Notes under the pieces: model-generated | The model's input: the letters and a program-made list of their open reading frames with translations, nothing else | Databases searched by the model: none | Told to the model about the DNA's origin: nothing | Shown here: piece by piece, positions 16,885 to 24,478 of the stretch | How positions within the stretch are numbered: the stretch's first letter is position 1 | Layout of the letters: each line of letters starts with the position of its first letter | Program-made: the position numbers and the translations under genes | Source of the DNA: an uncultured Collinsella sp. | GTDB lineage: Bacteria; Actinomycetota; Coriobacteriia; Coriobacteriales; Coriobacteriaceae | Direction of reading: 5' to 3' | Assembly (NCBI GenBank): GCA_937995345.1 | Contig: CALKKS010000001.1 | Location: 1-55,849 of the forward strand | DNA: 55,849 nt

Positions 16885-17766
16885 TTAAAGGATCTCGATC
16901 TCAAAACCGCGGGTGACGGTCTCCCCCGGCTTGGCAACCAGGCAGCCACGCTTGTGCTCGAGGATATCATCCTCGTCGGAGCAGGTGGACAGGCCGCCCC
17001 ACGGTTCCACGGCCACAAAGTCGCCCTCGGGCTTGCTCCACACAATCAGGTACGGCATATCGGGGAACGTTAGGCGCACGCCCTTGTCCTCGGTTTTCTT
17101 GGTCAGCGTAACCACGCGGCTCTCGAGCACGTCGAAGATGGTCTCGGCAAAGTCAAAGAGTTCGTGGGTCAGCGGCAGGTCGTGGCCGACCATCGGGTTT
17201 TTGCTGCGATGCTCGACATCAATCAGGCCCGTCGAGGGAACGGCAGTACAGAGCTCGGCGGCCTCACGCTGCTCAAAACGGAGCTCGTAATCGTCATAGG
17301 ACTCGCCCTCGTCGAGCGGGCACGTAAAGCCGGGGTGACCGCCCACAAAGAACGGCATGTCCTCGGTACCCTCATTGGTCACCTCGTACGACACGGCCAC
17401 CTTTTCCGAATCGATCGCGTAACGAGCAACGATCTTAAACGGATACGGGTACTGCTCGAGCAACTCGGCATGGTCGGCAGAGCTCAGGCTCAGCGCAACC
17501 ATGTTATCGCCCTGCTCCTCGAGCTTCCACTCCTGCTTGCGGGCAAAGCCGTGGCGGGCAAGCTTGACCTCGCGGCCGCCCATGGTCATCGCGCGGCCGT
17601 CACGAAGGCCGCCGCAAATCGGAAAGCAAATGGGTGCCTGGCCCGACCAGACCGCCGGGTCACCCTGCCACAGGTACTCACGGCCGTTGGCCGCAATAGA
17701 AGTGAACGACCCGCCCGCCGTGGTCAACGCCACACGAATCAAACCGTTATCAAGAACAAACTCCAT
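16885..17766 (-). CDS. Aldose 1-epimerase-like protein (LacX/mutarotase family)
   Basis: A 293-residue galactose-mutarotase-like beta-sandwich protein of the YihR/LacX branch, distinct from the classical GalM at 33693. Visible family features are PICFPICGGLRDG, KLARHGFARKQEW with the conserved His, VGGHPGFTCPL and VWSKPEGDFVAVEPW near the C terminus with the likely catalytic Glu. ATG 17766 follows GGGAAGG. It lies between lacB and lacC in one operon, like lacX in lactose operons, so it probably interconverts anomers of galactose-6-phosphate, lactose-6-phosphate products or a tagatose intermediate. Its real substrate is unproved. Confidence 0.85.
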   Translation of the reverse strand: MEFVLDNGLIRVALTTAGGSFTSIAANGREYLWQGDPAVWSGQAPICFPICGGLRDGRAMTMGGREVKLARHGFARKQEWKLEEQGDNMVALSLSSADHAELLEQYPYPFKIVARYAIDSEKVAVSYEVTNEGTEDMPFFVGGHPGFTCPLDEGESYDDYELRFEQREAAELCTAVPSTGLIDVEHRSKNPMVGHDLPLTHELFDFAETIFDVLESRVVTLTKKTEDKGVRLTFPDMPYLIVWSKPEGDFVAVEPWGGLSTCSDEDDILEHKRGCLVAKPGETVTRGFEIEIL

Positions 17767-17999
17767 AGGAGCCTTCCCTTTCTTACGACAGCCCGCCAAG
17801 TCAATAGGGCTGATAGAAAACCGGCCCGCGCCCCTCACAGAAACGCGAGCCGTCAATTGAAAAGCTGCAGAATGCCGGGTACCGCCTGGAGCGAAGCACT
17901 CAAGCCCAGCAAGCAAACGTGTTATCGGAGCAACTTGCCATACCAGAACGCTTCGCAACAACAGCGGTAACCCTGCTGGTACCCCTACGTCAGCGAGCA

Positions 18000-18094
18000 G
18001 CGCTCAGGTGCCCCAGGTCGCCGCGAAAGAGGAGCGACGCGTACTTCATGTACGCGAGCGACGGTTTGAGCGGCGAGATGGGGTGCCTGAGCGC
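18000..18094 (-). other. Long stable RNA-type hairpin between lacB and the mutarotase gene
   Basis: 18000-18024 pairs with 18070-18094: 21 Watson-Crick pairs, 2 G-U wobbles and one 2x2 internal mismatch. Inside is a smaller hairpin, GCGTAC-TTCAT-GTACGC (18039-18055). Next to it GTTACGCGGTTT/AAACCGCGTAAC (18110-18138) forms another hairpin just after the lacB stop. It lies within the presumed lacA-lacC transcript, so it may be a processing site, an attenuator or a repeat insertion. No T-run follows. No gene is seen in 17767-18142. Confidence 0.55.
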
Positions 18095-18142
18095 CGCGCA
18101 GCGTCGACCCGTTACGCGGTTTGGTAAAACCGCGTAACCTCC

Positions 18143-18667
18143 TTAGTCGTGGTATTCGCCACGGTCCCACTTCTCGAGGAACTCGTCAAAGAAGTGCGGG
18201 TCAGCCTGAGCCTCGGCGTCGGCCTTATTGCAGGCATCGATCTTGGCGATCAGGGCATCGTGCTCGGGGGTCTTCTCGTAGGGCTCCTCCAGGAAGGCAA
18301 GCATGATATCGGCCATCAGGAACTCGCCGGTAATCTTGCCGCCAAAGCCCACGATGTTGGCGTTGAGCTCGCGACGGGCATACAGGGCGGAGGTCATGTC
18401 GCGAACCAGGGCGCAGCGGGCGCCGGGAACCTTGTTGACGGCGTTGGTGATGCCGATGCCGGTGCCGCACAGGGCCACGCCAAAGTCGGCCTTGCCGCTG
18501 GCAACGGCCTCGCCCACGGCCTTGCCGTAGATGGGATAGTGCGTACGGGTGTGGCTGTAGGTGCCGCAGTCGAGCACCTTGTAGCCAGCCTGCTCCAGGC
18601 GGTCGGCCAGATAGATCTTCTCGTCCGTAACGATATGGTCGCAACCGATTGCGATGGTCTTCTTCAT
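18143..18667 (-). CDS. lacB: Galactose-6-phosphate isomerase subunit LacB
   Basis: With LacA it converts galactose-6-phosphate to tagatose-6-phosphate. The 174-residue protein closely follows the known LacB sequence: ALCGTGIGITNAVNKVPG (catalytic Cys region), ALVRDMTSALYARRELNANI and the C terminus DPHFFDEFLEKWDRGEYHD, essentially identical to staphylococcal LacB as I recall it. ATG 18667 follows AAAGGA. It is the second gene of the lacA operon, 63 nt after lacA. Confidence 0.96.
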   Translation of the reverse strand: MKKTIAIGCDHIVTDEKIYLADRLEQAGYKVLDCGTYSHTRTHYPIYGKAVGEAVASGKADFGVALCGTGIGITNAVNKVPGARCALVRDMTSALYARRELNANIVGFGGKITGEFLMADIMLAFLEEPYEKTPEHDALIAKIDACNKADAEAQADPHFFDEFLEKWDRGEYHD

Positions 18668-18730
18668 CAGAACGTCCTTTCGTCTGAATTCACAAGTTGA
18701 GGTAGAAGTTCGAGTTCTCGGTGGCTCTCG

Positions 18731-19159
18731 TTAGGCCATCTTGTTGAGCATGTCGACACGGATCTGGTGACGGCCGCCGGCGTACTGGGCGCGCAGGAAC
18801 TCGCGGGCGATCTTCTTGGCGACCTCGGTGCCCACAACGCCCGGGCCCATGGTGACCATGCGCGAGCCGTTGTGTTCGCGGGTCATGTAAGCAGAACGCT
18901 CGTCGGAAATGTTGGCGACGACCATGCCCTTGATCTTGACGGCGGCCATATAGGATCCGACGCCGTACTTATCGAATGCGAAGCCCTGGGAATCCTTGTG
19001 CTCCAGCAGGTCCTTGGCAACGGCGGTCGCGGAATCAACAAAGTCCGCGGCAGGGGTCTCGGAATAGTCGACGACCTCGTGACCGTCGGCGATGAGCATC
19101 TCCTTGATGGACTCCTTCATCGACATACCGTCGGCATCGGAAGCGATTACAACCCTCAT
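18731..19159 (-). CDS. lacA: Galactose-6-phosphate isomerase subunit LacA
   Basis: Partner of LacB in the hetero-oligomeric isomerase. The 142-residue RpiB-like protein shows MRVVIASDADGMSMKESIKE, KYGVGSYMAAVKIKGMVVAN and GSRMVTMGPGVVG. A strong AAGGAGGA precedes ATG 19159. It is the first gene of the operon; upstream sequence to 19390 is AT-rich and carries TTGTTC/GAACAA (19311-19328) and the ACCGTTCACGGG motif at 19331. Confidence 0.95.
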   Translation of the reverse strand: MRVVIASDADGMSMKESIKEMLIADGHEVVDYSETPAADFVDSATAVAKDLLEHKDSQGFAFDKYGVGSYMAAVKIKGMVVANISDERSAYMTREHNGSRMVTMGPGVVGTEVAKKIAREFLRAQYAGGRHQIRVDMLNKMA

Positions 19160-19310
19160 GACATCCTCCTTGAGAGATACGCAGGTGCGTAGTTTCTGTT
19201 TGGAAGTGTTGAATCGCGCTCAGGTCCGGGCATCTGAATGTGCGGTTCTTCACTATTCATGTTTATTTGAACACATTCGAACAACGACTGCAACAACTAT
19301 TTGTTTATCT

Positions 19311-19363
19311 TTGTTCTTTTTTGAACAAATACCGTTCACGGGTGTTTGTTGACCGCTTGGGCC
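19311..19363. promoter_or_regulatory. Putative control sites upstream of lacA
   Basis: The motif ACCGTTCACGGGTG (19331-19344) is the reverse complement of 21198-21211 upstream of lacF, all 14 bases identical. A weaker ACCGCTTGGGCC follows 21 nt later at 19352. Immediately upstream is a perfect inverted repeat TTGTTC-TTTTTT-GAACAA (19311-19328). Distance to the lacA start is about 170 nt, leaving room for a promoter. No LacI-type palindrome is seen here. Confidence 0.55.
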
Positions 19364-19393
19364 TGGCAGAGGCGTGAGCGTTCACGTGCTCAA

Positions 19394-19429
19394 CAAAAAA
19401 GGGCGACCGAGAACGCATCTCGGTCGCCC
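19394..19429 (-). terminator. Terminator of the 19467-20498 gene
   Basis: On the minus strand GGGCGACCGAGA/TCTCGGTCGCCC is a perfect 12-bp stem followed by six T. It insulates the membrane-protein gene from lacA upstream sequence. Confidence 0.9.
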
Positions 19430-19466
19430 TTCTTACGGTTCGATCTTTCAAAGATCGCTTTGCCGC

Positions 19467-20498
19467 CTACTCAGACTGCCCACTCTTCTTGGCATGTTTA
19501 GACGGAGCGCTCAAGAAACGACCCGTCAGATAGTTCGCGGGACCGGAGACATCGATCCCCAGCAGCACGTGTCCTAGCCATAGGAACGCCACGAGCACCA
19601 GTAGAGGAATCACACACGAGGTCACGATCATCACGATGACGCCTTCGATCAGATCGGTCACCTGCTGCACGATCTCGTCGGTCATCTGCTTGGCACCGCT
19701 GGTTACCGACGTAACCAGGCTCGAGGCCCCGTCAGTCAACTGCTCGAGCACGTTCTTGGACTCTGTGGACTCGGCCTTTTTCTTGTTCGATTTTGAGCTG
19801 GTCTCGCCTGACTTGTCCGTGGTATCGGTCTTTTCCGCAGCGTCCGCTGCCTTTTGCTCAGCTTGCTCAATACTTACGCGATACGTTTCATCGACCTTCT
19901 GCGACACCCATACGCTCGCGGGCACAAGCGCCATGCCGATCACGGCAACCACCAGCACGCGCGTCGCCACACGGCGCAGGACAGCGCTCGTGCTCCAGCG
20001 CCCATGAACGCCAAGCGACACCGCAAAGAGCACCAACGCAAACGGGATTAAGATGCCCAAGCCAACCGACCACAAAATCGTGAGCAAATATTTCTCGAGG
20101 TAGAGCACGGCGAGCACGATGCCCAGGTTACCCGAAAGCTGCGCGAGCTGCTCAGCGACCGGCGTTCCCGTATCACCAGGCAGCGCGGTAATGCCCGCAG
20201 ATAGCGCCACGCACGAGGTCGTGAGCGCCAGTACGTTACCTTTCTTTTGATCGATGACCTCGATGGTGGAGTCCCAAGTCTTGGTATCGGCAAAATGCGG
20301 GCGCGCGACAAAGCCCGACAGCAGCGCCAGCACTACCAGCGCGATAATCACGCCAATCTGCAGCTTTTTGTTTGCACACACGACATCGGACAGGCTGGGC
20401 TGCAGCTCGGTTACCGTCGTATGCTCGGTTATCTGGACAGGACGCCCATGAGCCATCTCGTGCGCGTCTCTTTTTTGAATCAATCCGTTGTCCGGCAT
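19467..20498 (-). CDS. Uncharacterised multi-pass membrane protein
   Basis: I do not recognise a characterised family. The 343-residue protein has hydrophobic segments at about 48-65, 88-105, 123-140, 142-163, 179-198 and 285-309. A long polar, Lys/Ser/Glu/Thr-rich stretch (205-285) lies between the last two and could form a coiled coil. The N-terminal 45 residues are polar and probably cytoplasmic. GGAGGT precedes ATG 20498. It is monocistronic, between a terminator and an inverted repeat, and is not obviously tied to sugar use although it sits inside the lac island. Its function is unknown. Confidence 0.75.
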   Translation of the reverse strand: MPDNGLIQKRDAHEMAHGRPVQITEHTTVTELQPSLSDVVCANKKLQIGVIIALVVLALLSGFVARPHFADTKTWDSTIEVIDQKKGNVLALTTSCVALSAGITALPGDTGTPVAEQLAQLSGNLGIVLAVLYLEKYLLTILWSVGLGILIPFALVLFAVSLGVHGRWSTSAVLRRVATRVLVVAVIGMALVPASVWVSQKVDETYRVSIEQAEQKAADAAEKTDTTDKSGETSSKSNKKKAESTESKNVLEQLTDGASSLVTSVTSGAKQMTDEIVQQVTDLIEGVIVMIVTSCVIPLLVLVAFLWLGHVLLGIDVSGPANYLTGRFLSAPSKHAKKSGQSE

Positions 20499-20574
20499 TT
20501 GGATACCTCCTCATTCCGGCCTGTATTGCGGATGGAAGTATACCCACGAAGCAAAATATCCAACAGCGCCGAAT

Positions 20575-20643
20575 AAGTTGCGGTGAAATAGGGACTGTTT
20601 TTGCTGTTAGAAGGCCCATTCAGTCCCCATTTCACCGCAACTT
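20575..20643. repeat. Inverted repeat with TTGCGGTGAAAT arms
   Basis: 23-nt arms (20575-20597, 20621-20643) pair with one mismatch around 23 nt. It lies between lacF and the membrane-protein gene. Confidence 0.55.
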
Positions 20644-20657
20644 AGGCTGAAGGACAG

Positions 20658-20691
20658 AAAAGCCCTGCCGCGGGGTTGCGACAGGGCTTTT
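20658..20691 (-). terminator. Terminator of lacF
   Basis: AAAAGCCCTG and CAGGGCTTTT form the stem; on the minus strand a T-run follows. It lies 28 nt beyond the lacF stop. Confidence 0.85.
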
Positions 20692-20718
20692 GGAAGGGGA
20701 CTTGGTTGTGGGGGCTCG

Positions 20719-21057
20719 TTAGGCGAGCTTGGCCTCGAGTTCAGCGATGCGCTTGTAGGCATCGATGGTAAAGCGGGTCTGCTTCTCCAGGATCATGGTG
20801 GTCATCAGGGTGTCCTGGGCGTGAGCCATGATGAAGGTCATCTCCATCTCGCCGCCGCCGGCCTCCTGCGAAAGCAGCTTGGTCTGCGTGTCGTGGGCGC
20901 CAATGAGCGCATCGCTCGCATCCTTGTGCAGCTGCTCGGCCTTCTCAAAGTCACCCTCACGGGCAGCATCGAGTGCAGCAAGCAGGTCGGTCTGGGCGTC
21001 ACCCGCGTATGCGACGATCTCGAATCCAACCATCGAGATTTCTTCTTTGGTTGCCAT
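20719..21057 (-). CDS. lacF: PTS lactose/cellobiose-family IIA component
   Basis: Cytoplasmic phosphocarrier that accepts phosphate from HPr and passes it to the lactose IIB domain. The 112-residue helical protein has the family His in FIMAHAQDTLMTT (about His78) and a typical start EEISMVGFEIVAYAGDAQT. ATG 21057 follows AAAGGAA. It is encoded alone, on the strand opposite to both lacE-type IIBC genes, which have no IIA domain, so one IIA probably serves both. Control is likely through the sites at 21181-21211. Confidence 0.93.
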   Translation of the reverse strand: MATKEEISMVGFEIVAYAGDAQTDLLAALDAAREGDFEKAEQLHKDASDALIGAHDTQTKLLSQEAGGGEMEMTFIMAHAQDTLMTTMILEKQTRFTIDAYKRIAELEAKLA

Positions 21058-21180
21058 ATTGCGTTCCTTTCACATATGAACCAATGGAGAGCATCGCGTC
21101 CGGGCATACGCGCTGCGTTGTGTATGCCAGAAACATTAACATTCAAACAAAAAAGAACAATCCAAAACGTAGTTTCAGGC

Positions 21181-21211
21181 TATGAACGGTCGATTTTCAC
21201 CCGTGAACGGT
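21181..21211. promoter_or_regulatory. Paired GAACGGT sites upstream of lacF
   Basis: ATGAACGGT (21182-21190) and CCCGTGAACGGT (21200-21211) are direct repeats 21 nt apart. In the direction of lacF they read ACCGTTCACGGG then ACCGTTCATAG. With the spacer TCGATTTT the arrangement closely resembles the mannose-family PTS site (46264-46295). They lie about 125-155 nt upstream of the lacF start. Confidence 0.6.
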
Positions 21212-21271
21212 TTTTAAACTATTCTGAACAATATCGAACACATAAATCGACGACCCAAACAGGTCCGCACC

Positions 21272-22276
21272 CTAGCGCAGACTGCGTACCGTATCGCCCT
21301 CGACGAGCACACCGGGGATCAGCATGTGCTCCACGCCGGCCACGACGCCCTCGGCGCCGGCAATCTTGTCGACCGCCCACATGCCAACGCGCTTGTTATC
21401 AAAACGTACCGTTGTCAGGCGACGATCGGGCACGATATCGCCCAGGCTATCGTCAACGCCCACCACGCTCACGTCCTCGGGCACGCGCTTTCCGCGCGAC
21501 TCGAGCCCGCGAATGCAACCATAGGCCATAGCATCGTTCGAAGCATAGATAGCAGTGCAAGTCGGATCGTCTGCCAGAGCCTGCCCGGCGGCATACCCAC
21601 TCTGCGCAGTCCAGTCACCGCGGATAAGCCGCGGCGGCTCAATGCCATGCGCGCGCAGGGTCTCGCGCCAGCCTTCCTCACGTTGCATACCCGAAAGCGA
21701 GCGCTCGGGGCACGAGATAAAGTGCACCGTCTTGTGCCCTTGCCCCAGCAGGTACTCGACCACTTGGCGCGAGCAATCGAACTGGTCGTTATCGACTGTC
21801 GAGCACAGCGGGTGCTCCAGCATGGTAACGAGCACCGTCTGCATACCGGGCAGCGGCTCAAAGGTGCCAAAGTCTGCCGGCATACGGTTCATAATCACGA
21901 CCATACCGTCCACCGGAAGTGCACTCATGCGCGACGACGCGCTCTCGAGGGTATAGGGATGTCCATCTACTTTAGTAAGAGTGATGGCATAGCCGTGTTT
22001 GTCGGCCGCGGCAGCAAAACCCTCCATGCGGTCGAGGTTTCCGGTACCGGTGATGTTGAACATGGCGACGCCGACGGTCTTGAACTTGCCGCGGCGCAGC
22101 GACCGGCCGGCAAAATTGGGTCGATACCCGAGCTCGCGCATGGCGGCACGCACGCGCTCCTTGGTCTCGGGGCGCACGCTGGGTGAATCGTGCACGGTGC
22201 GCGAGACCGTCTGCTCCGAGACGCCCGCAAGACGCGCCACGTCCTTAACGGATACCGATTTTTTAACAGCGGCCAT
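21272..22276 (-). CDS. LacI-family regulator (LacI2) of the first lac module
   Basis: A 334-residue LacI/GalR repressor: helix-turn-helix VSVKDVARLAGVSEQTVSR (about 8-26), hinge FAGRSLRRGKF, then a sugar-binding-like sensor domain ending VGVDDSLGDIVPDRRLTTVRF. It is divergent from the IIBC gene at 22633, whose promoter region holds an inverted pair of TGTTAACGTTGCCA-type operators. By position it represses lacE1-lacG1. Its nearest relative in the window is LacI3 (26288), which occupies the same place in the second module. Confidence 0.88.
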   Translation of the reverse strand: MAAVKKSVSVKDVARLAGVSEQTVSRTVHDSPSVRPETKERVRAAMRELGYRPNFAGRSLRRGKFKTVGVAMFNITGTGNLDRMEGFAAAADKHGYAITLTKVDGHPYTLESASSRMSALPVDGMVVIMNRMPADFGTFEPLPGMQTVLVTMLEHPLCSTVDNDQFDCSRQVVEYLLGQGHKTVHFISCPERSLSGMQREEGWRETLRAHGIEPPRLIRGDWTAQSGYAAGQALADDPTCTAIYASNDAMAYGCIRGLESRGKRVPEDVSVVGVDDSLGDIVPDRRLTTVRFDNKRVGMWAVDKIAGAEGVVAGVEHMLIPGVLVEGDTVRSLR

Positions 22277-22387
22277 AGGTCGATCTTTCTATGTCAACGA
22301 TGCCATCGCGGGCATCCCAACAGACAAAATGAACGCCTCCAAGTATATCCAACGCCTCCACCGCCATACGCTCACCACCCAAAACCT

Positions 22388-22569
22388 ACCGTTCACCGAC
22401 AATCCTGCGTCCCCGAACGGCTTTTGTCGCCCAAATGTTAACGTTGCCATTGTGCAAACACAGAGCCACCGGGCGGCTCAAACGTTTACGCGCAAGGAAT
22501 CGACGGTCCACAGGCACAGGGGCCACCGGTTCGCGTCTTTTTTTGTGTCGCAAAATGGCAACGTCAACA
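22388..22569. promoter_or_regulatory. lacE1 control region: ACCGTTCACCG motif and two LacI operators
   Basis: ACCGTTCACCGA (22388-22399) is followed about 21 nt later by an inverted half-copy CCCCGAACGG (22411-22420). TGTTAACGTTGCCA (22436-22449) and TGGCAACGTCAACA (22556-22569) are inverted copies; with their flanks they match at 17 of 18 bases, 120 nt apart. Both have the central CG of LacI operators, and the spacing would allow looping between them. The gap 22277-22632 holds no gene. Confidence 0.65.
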
Positions 22570-22632
22570 TTTTGGCAAACAAGGTTCAAACGTTACCATC
22601 GTTGCTAACCCACCGACTCTTAGGAGCTTTGC

Positions 22633-24408
22633 ATGGAGCAACTCATCGCCACCATCGAAAAGGGCCAGCCCCTTTTCAACGCGATCGCCCGCAACAAGTA
22701 CCTCAAGGCGATCCGCGACGGCTTTATCTCCGTCATCCCCATCATCATCTTCTCGTCCATCTTCTGCCTGGTGGCCTCGGTCCCTAACATCTGGGGTTTC
22801 TATTGGCCCGACGACATCAACAACGCCCTGTGGAAGTGCTACAACTACTCCATGGGCATCCTGGCCATCGCCTGTGCCGCCACCACGGCCAAGCACTTCG
22901 CCGACGCTCAGAACCGCGATCTGCCCAAGAACAACCAGATCAACTTTATTTCCTGCATGTGTGCGGCCATCATCGGCTTCCTGCTGCTCTCGAGCGACAC
23001 CATTTCCACGGACGCTGCCAGCGGCTTCAACACCACCTACCTTGGCTCCAAGGGCCTGCTGACCGCCTTCATCGCTGCGTTTGTGACCGGCATCATCTAC
23101 AAGTTCTTTATCAAGCGCAACATCACCGTCAAGATGCCCGAGCAGGTTCCGCCCAACATCTCGCAGACCTTTAAGGACATCATCCCCTTCTCCGTCTGCA
23201 TCACCGTCTTTTGGGTCTTTGACATTGTCTTCCGCTCTGCCTTTGGCTTCTGCTTTGCCCAGGGCGTCATCCAGGTGTTCCAGCCCTTGTTCACCGCTGC
23301 CGACGGCTACATCGGCCTCGCTGTGATCTACGGCGCTATGAGCCTCTTCTGGTTCGTCGGTGTCCACGGCCCCTCGATCGTCGAGCCTGCCATCGCCGCC
23401 GCCCTCGTTGCTAACATGACCGACAACCTGGCTGCTTACCAGGCCGGTCAGCACGCTTCTGCCGTCCTGACGCAGGGCGCCCAGTACTTCGTCGTCTGCA
23501 TGGGCGGCACCGGCGCCACGCTCGTCCTCGTCTTCATGTTCTGCTTCCTGGCTAAGTCCCAGGAGATGCGTGCGGTCGGTAAGGCCTCCATCGTCCCGGT
23601 CTGCTTCGCTGTCAACGAGCCGCTGCTGTTCGCCGCGCCCATCGTGCTCAACCCCGTCTTCTTTGTCCCGTTTGTCTTTGCCCCGATCGCCAACGTCTGG
23701 ATCCTCAAGGTCTTTATCGACTTCCTGGGCATGAACGGCTTTATGTACACCCTGCCTTGGACCGTCCCCGGCCCCATCGGCACCATCATGGGCCTGGGCT
23801 TCCAGCCGCTCGCCTTTGTGATGCTCGCCGTCATCCTGGTCGTCGACTTCCTTCTGTACTACCCGTTCTTCCGTGCCTATGACGCCCAGAAGTGCGCCGA
23901 GGAGGCCGAGATCTCCCAGGAGGAGCTCGCCGCCAAGAACGCCGAGAAGGCTGCCAAGCTCAACGATGCCTTCCAGGGCAAGGCCGATGCCAAGAGCGTT
24001 GCCGACGGCGCCGCTGCCGAGGCCGTAAAGGCCGACGCCTCCCCCGCCGCTGCAGCCCCCGCCGCCGAGGCCACGGCCGCCAGCGACCTCAACGGCAAGC
24101 GCGTGCTCGTGCTCTGCCAGGGCGGCGGTACCTCGGGCCTGCTCGCCAACGCGCTGGCCAAGGCCGCCAAGGAGCGCGGTATCGACCTGGAGACCGCTGC
24201 CGACGCCTATGGCAACCACGTGGACATGCTCCCCGACTTTGACCTGGTCGTCCTGGCCCCGCAGGCCGCGAGCTACTTGGCAGACCTGCAGAAGGACTGC
24301 GAGCGCGTGGGCAACAAGTGCGTCGCCTGCCGCGGTAAGCAGTACATCGAGCTCTCCCAGAACGGCGACAAGTCTCTCGCCTTCGTAAGCGAGCAACTCT
24401 CGAAGTAA
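22633..24408 (+). CDS. lacE: PTS lactose-family IIBC transporter 1
   Basis: Imports lactose or a related beta-galactoside and phosphorylates it on entry. The 591-residue protein has an N-terminal IIC domain (about 1-430, ten or so membrane segments, with WFVGVHGPSIVEPAI and the conserved VNEPLLFAAP), then an Ala/Lys/Glu-rich flexible linker (about 430-487) and a C-terminal IIB domain whose phospho-Cys is C495 in VLVLCQGGGTSG. This C-B order is that of LacE. No IIA domain is present; LacF (20719) is the likely donor. TAGGAG precedes ATG 22633. It forms an operon with lacG1 70 nt downstream, with a small hairpin between. Confidence 0.92.
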   Translation: MEQLIATIEKGQPLFNAIARNKYLKAIRDGFISVIPIIIFSSIFCLVASVPNIWGFYWPDDINNALWKCYNYSMGILAIACAATTAKHFADAQNRDLPKNNQINFISCMCAAIIGFLLLSSDTISTDAASGFNTTYLGSKGLLTAFIAAFVTGIIYKFFIKRNITVKMPEQVPPNISQTFKDIIPFSVCITVFWVFDIVFRSAFGFCFAQGVIQVFQPLFTAADGYIGLAVIYGAMSLFWFVGVHGPSIVEPAIAAALVANMTDNLAAYQAGQHASAVLTQGAQYFVVCMGGTGATLVLVFMFCFLAKSQEMRAVGKASIVPVCFAVNEPLLFAAPIVLNPVFFVPFVFAPIANVWILKVFIDFLGMNGFMYTLPWTVPGPIGTIMGLGFQPLAFVMLAVILVVDFLLYYPFFRAYDAQKCAEEAEISQEELAAKNAEKAAKLNDAFQGKADAKSVADGAAAEAVKADASPAAAAPAAEATAASDLNGKRVLVLCQGGGTSGLLANALAKAAKERGIDLETAADAYGNHVDMLPDFDLVVLAPQAASYLADLQKDCERVGNKCVACRGKQYIELSQNGDKSLAFVSEQLSK

Positions 24409-24420
24409 GTAACGCTCAGA

Positions 24421-24448
24421 GCCAGCCGACCATCAACAGCCGGCTGGC
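24421..24448 (+). other. Hairpin between lacE1 and lacG1
   Basis: GCCAGCCG (24421-24428) pairs with CGGCTGGC (24441-24448) without a T-run. A similar hairpin lies at the same place in the second module (29349-29372), suggesting mRNA stabilisation or differential expression rather than termination. Confidence 0.5.
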
Positions 24449-24478
24449 ACTTCGATTTAGACGATTGGATATTTCATC

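Noticed and set aside
22564..24396. 610-codon open frame on the minus strand
   Set aside because: Antisense to IIBC1, low-complexity Gly/Val/Asp sequence, an artefact of codon bias.
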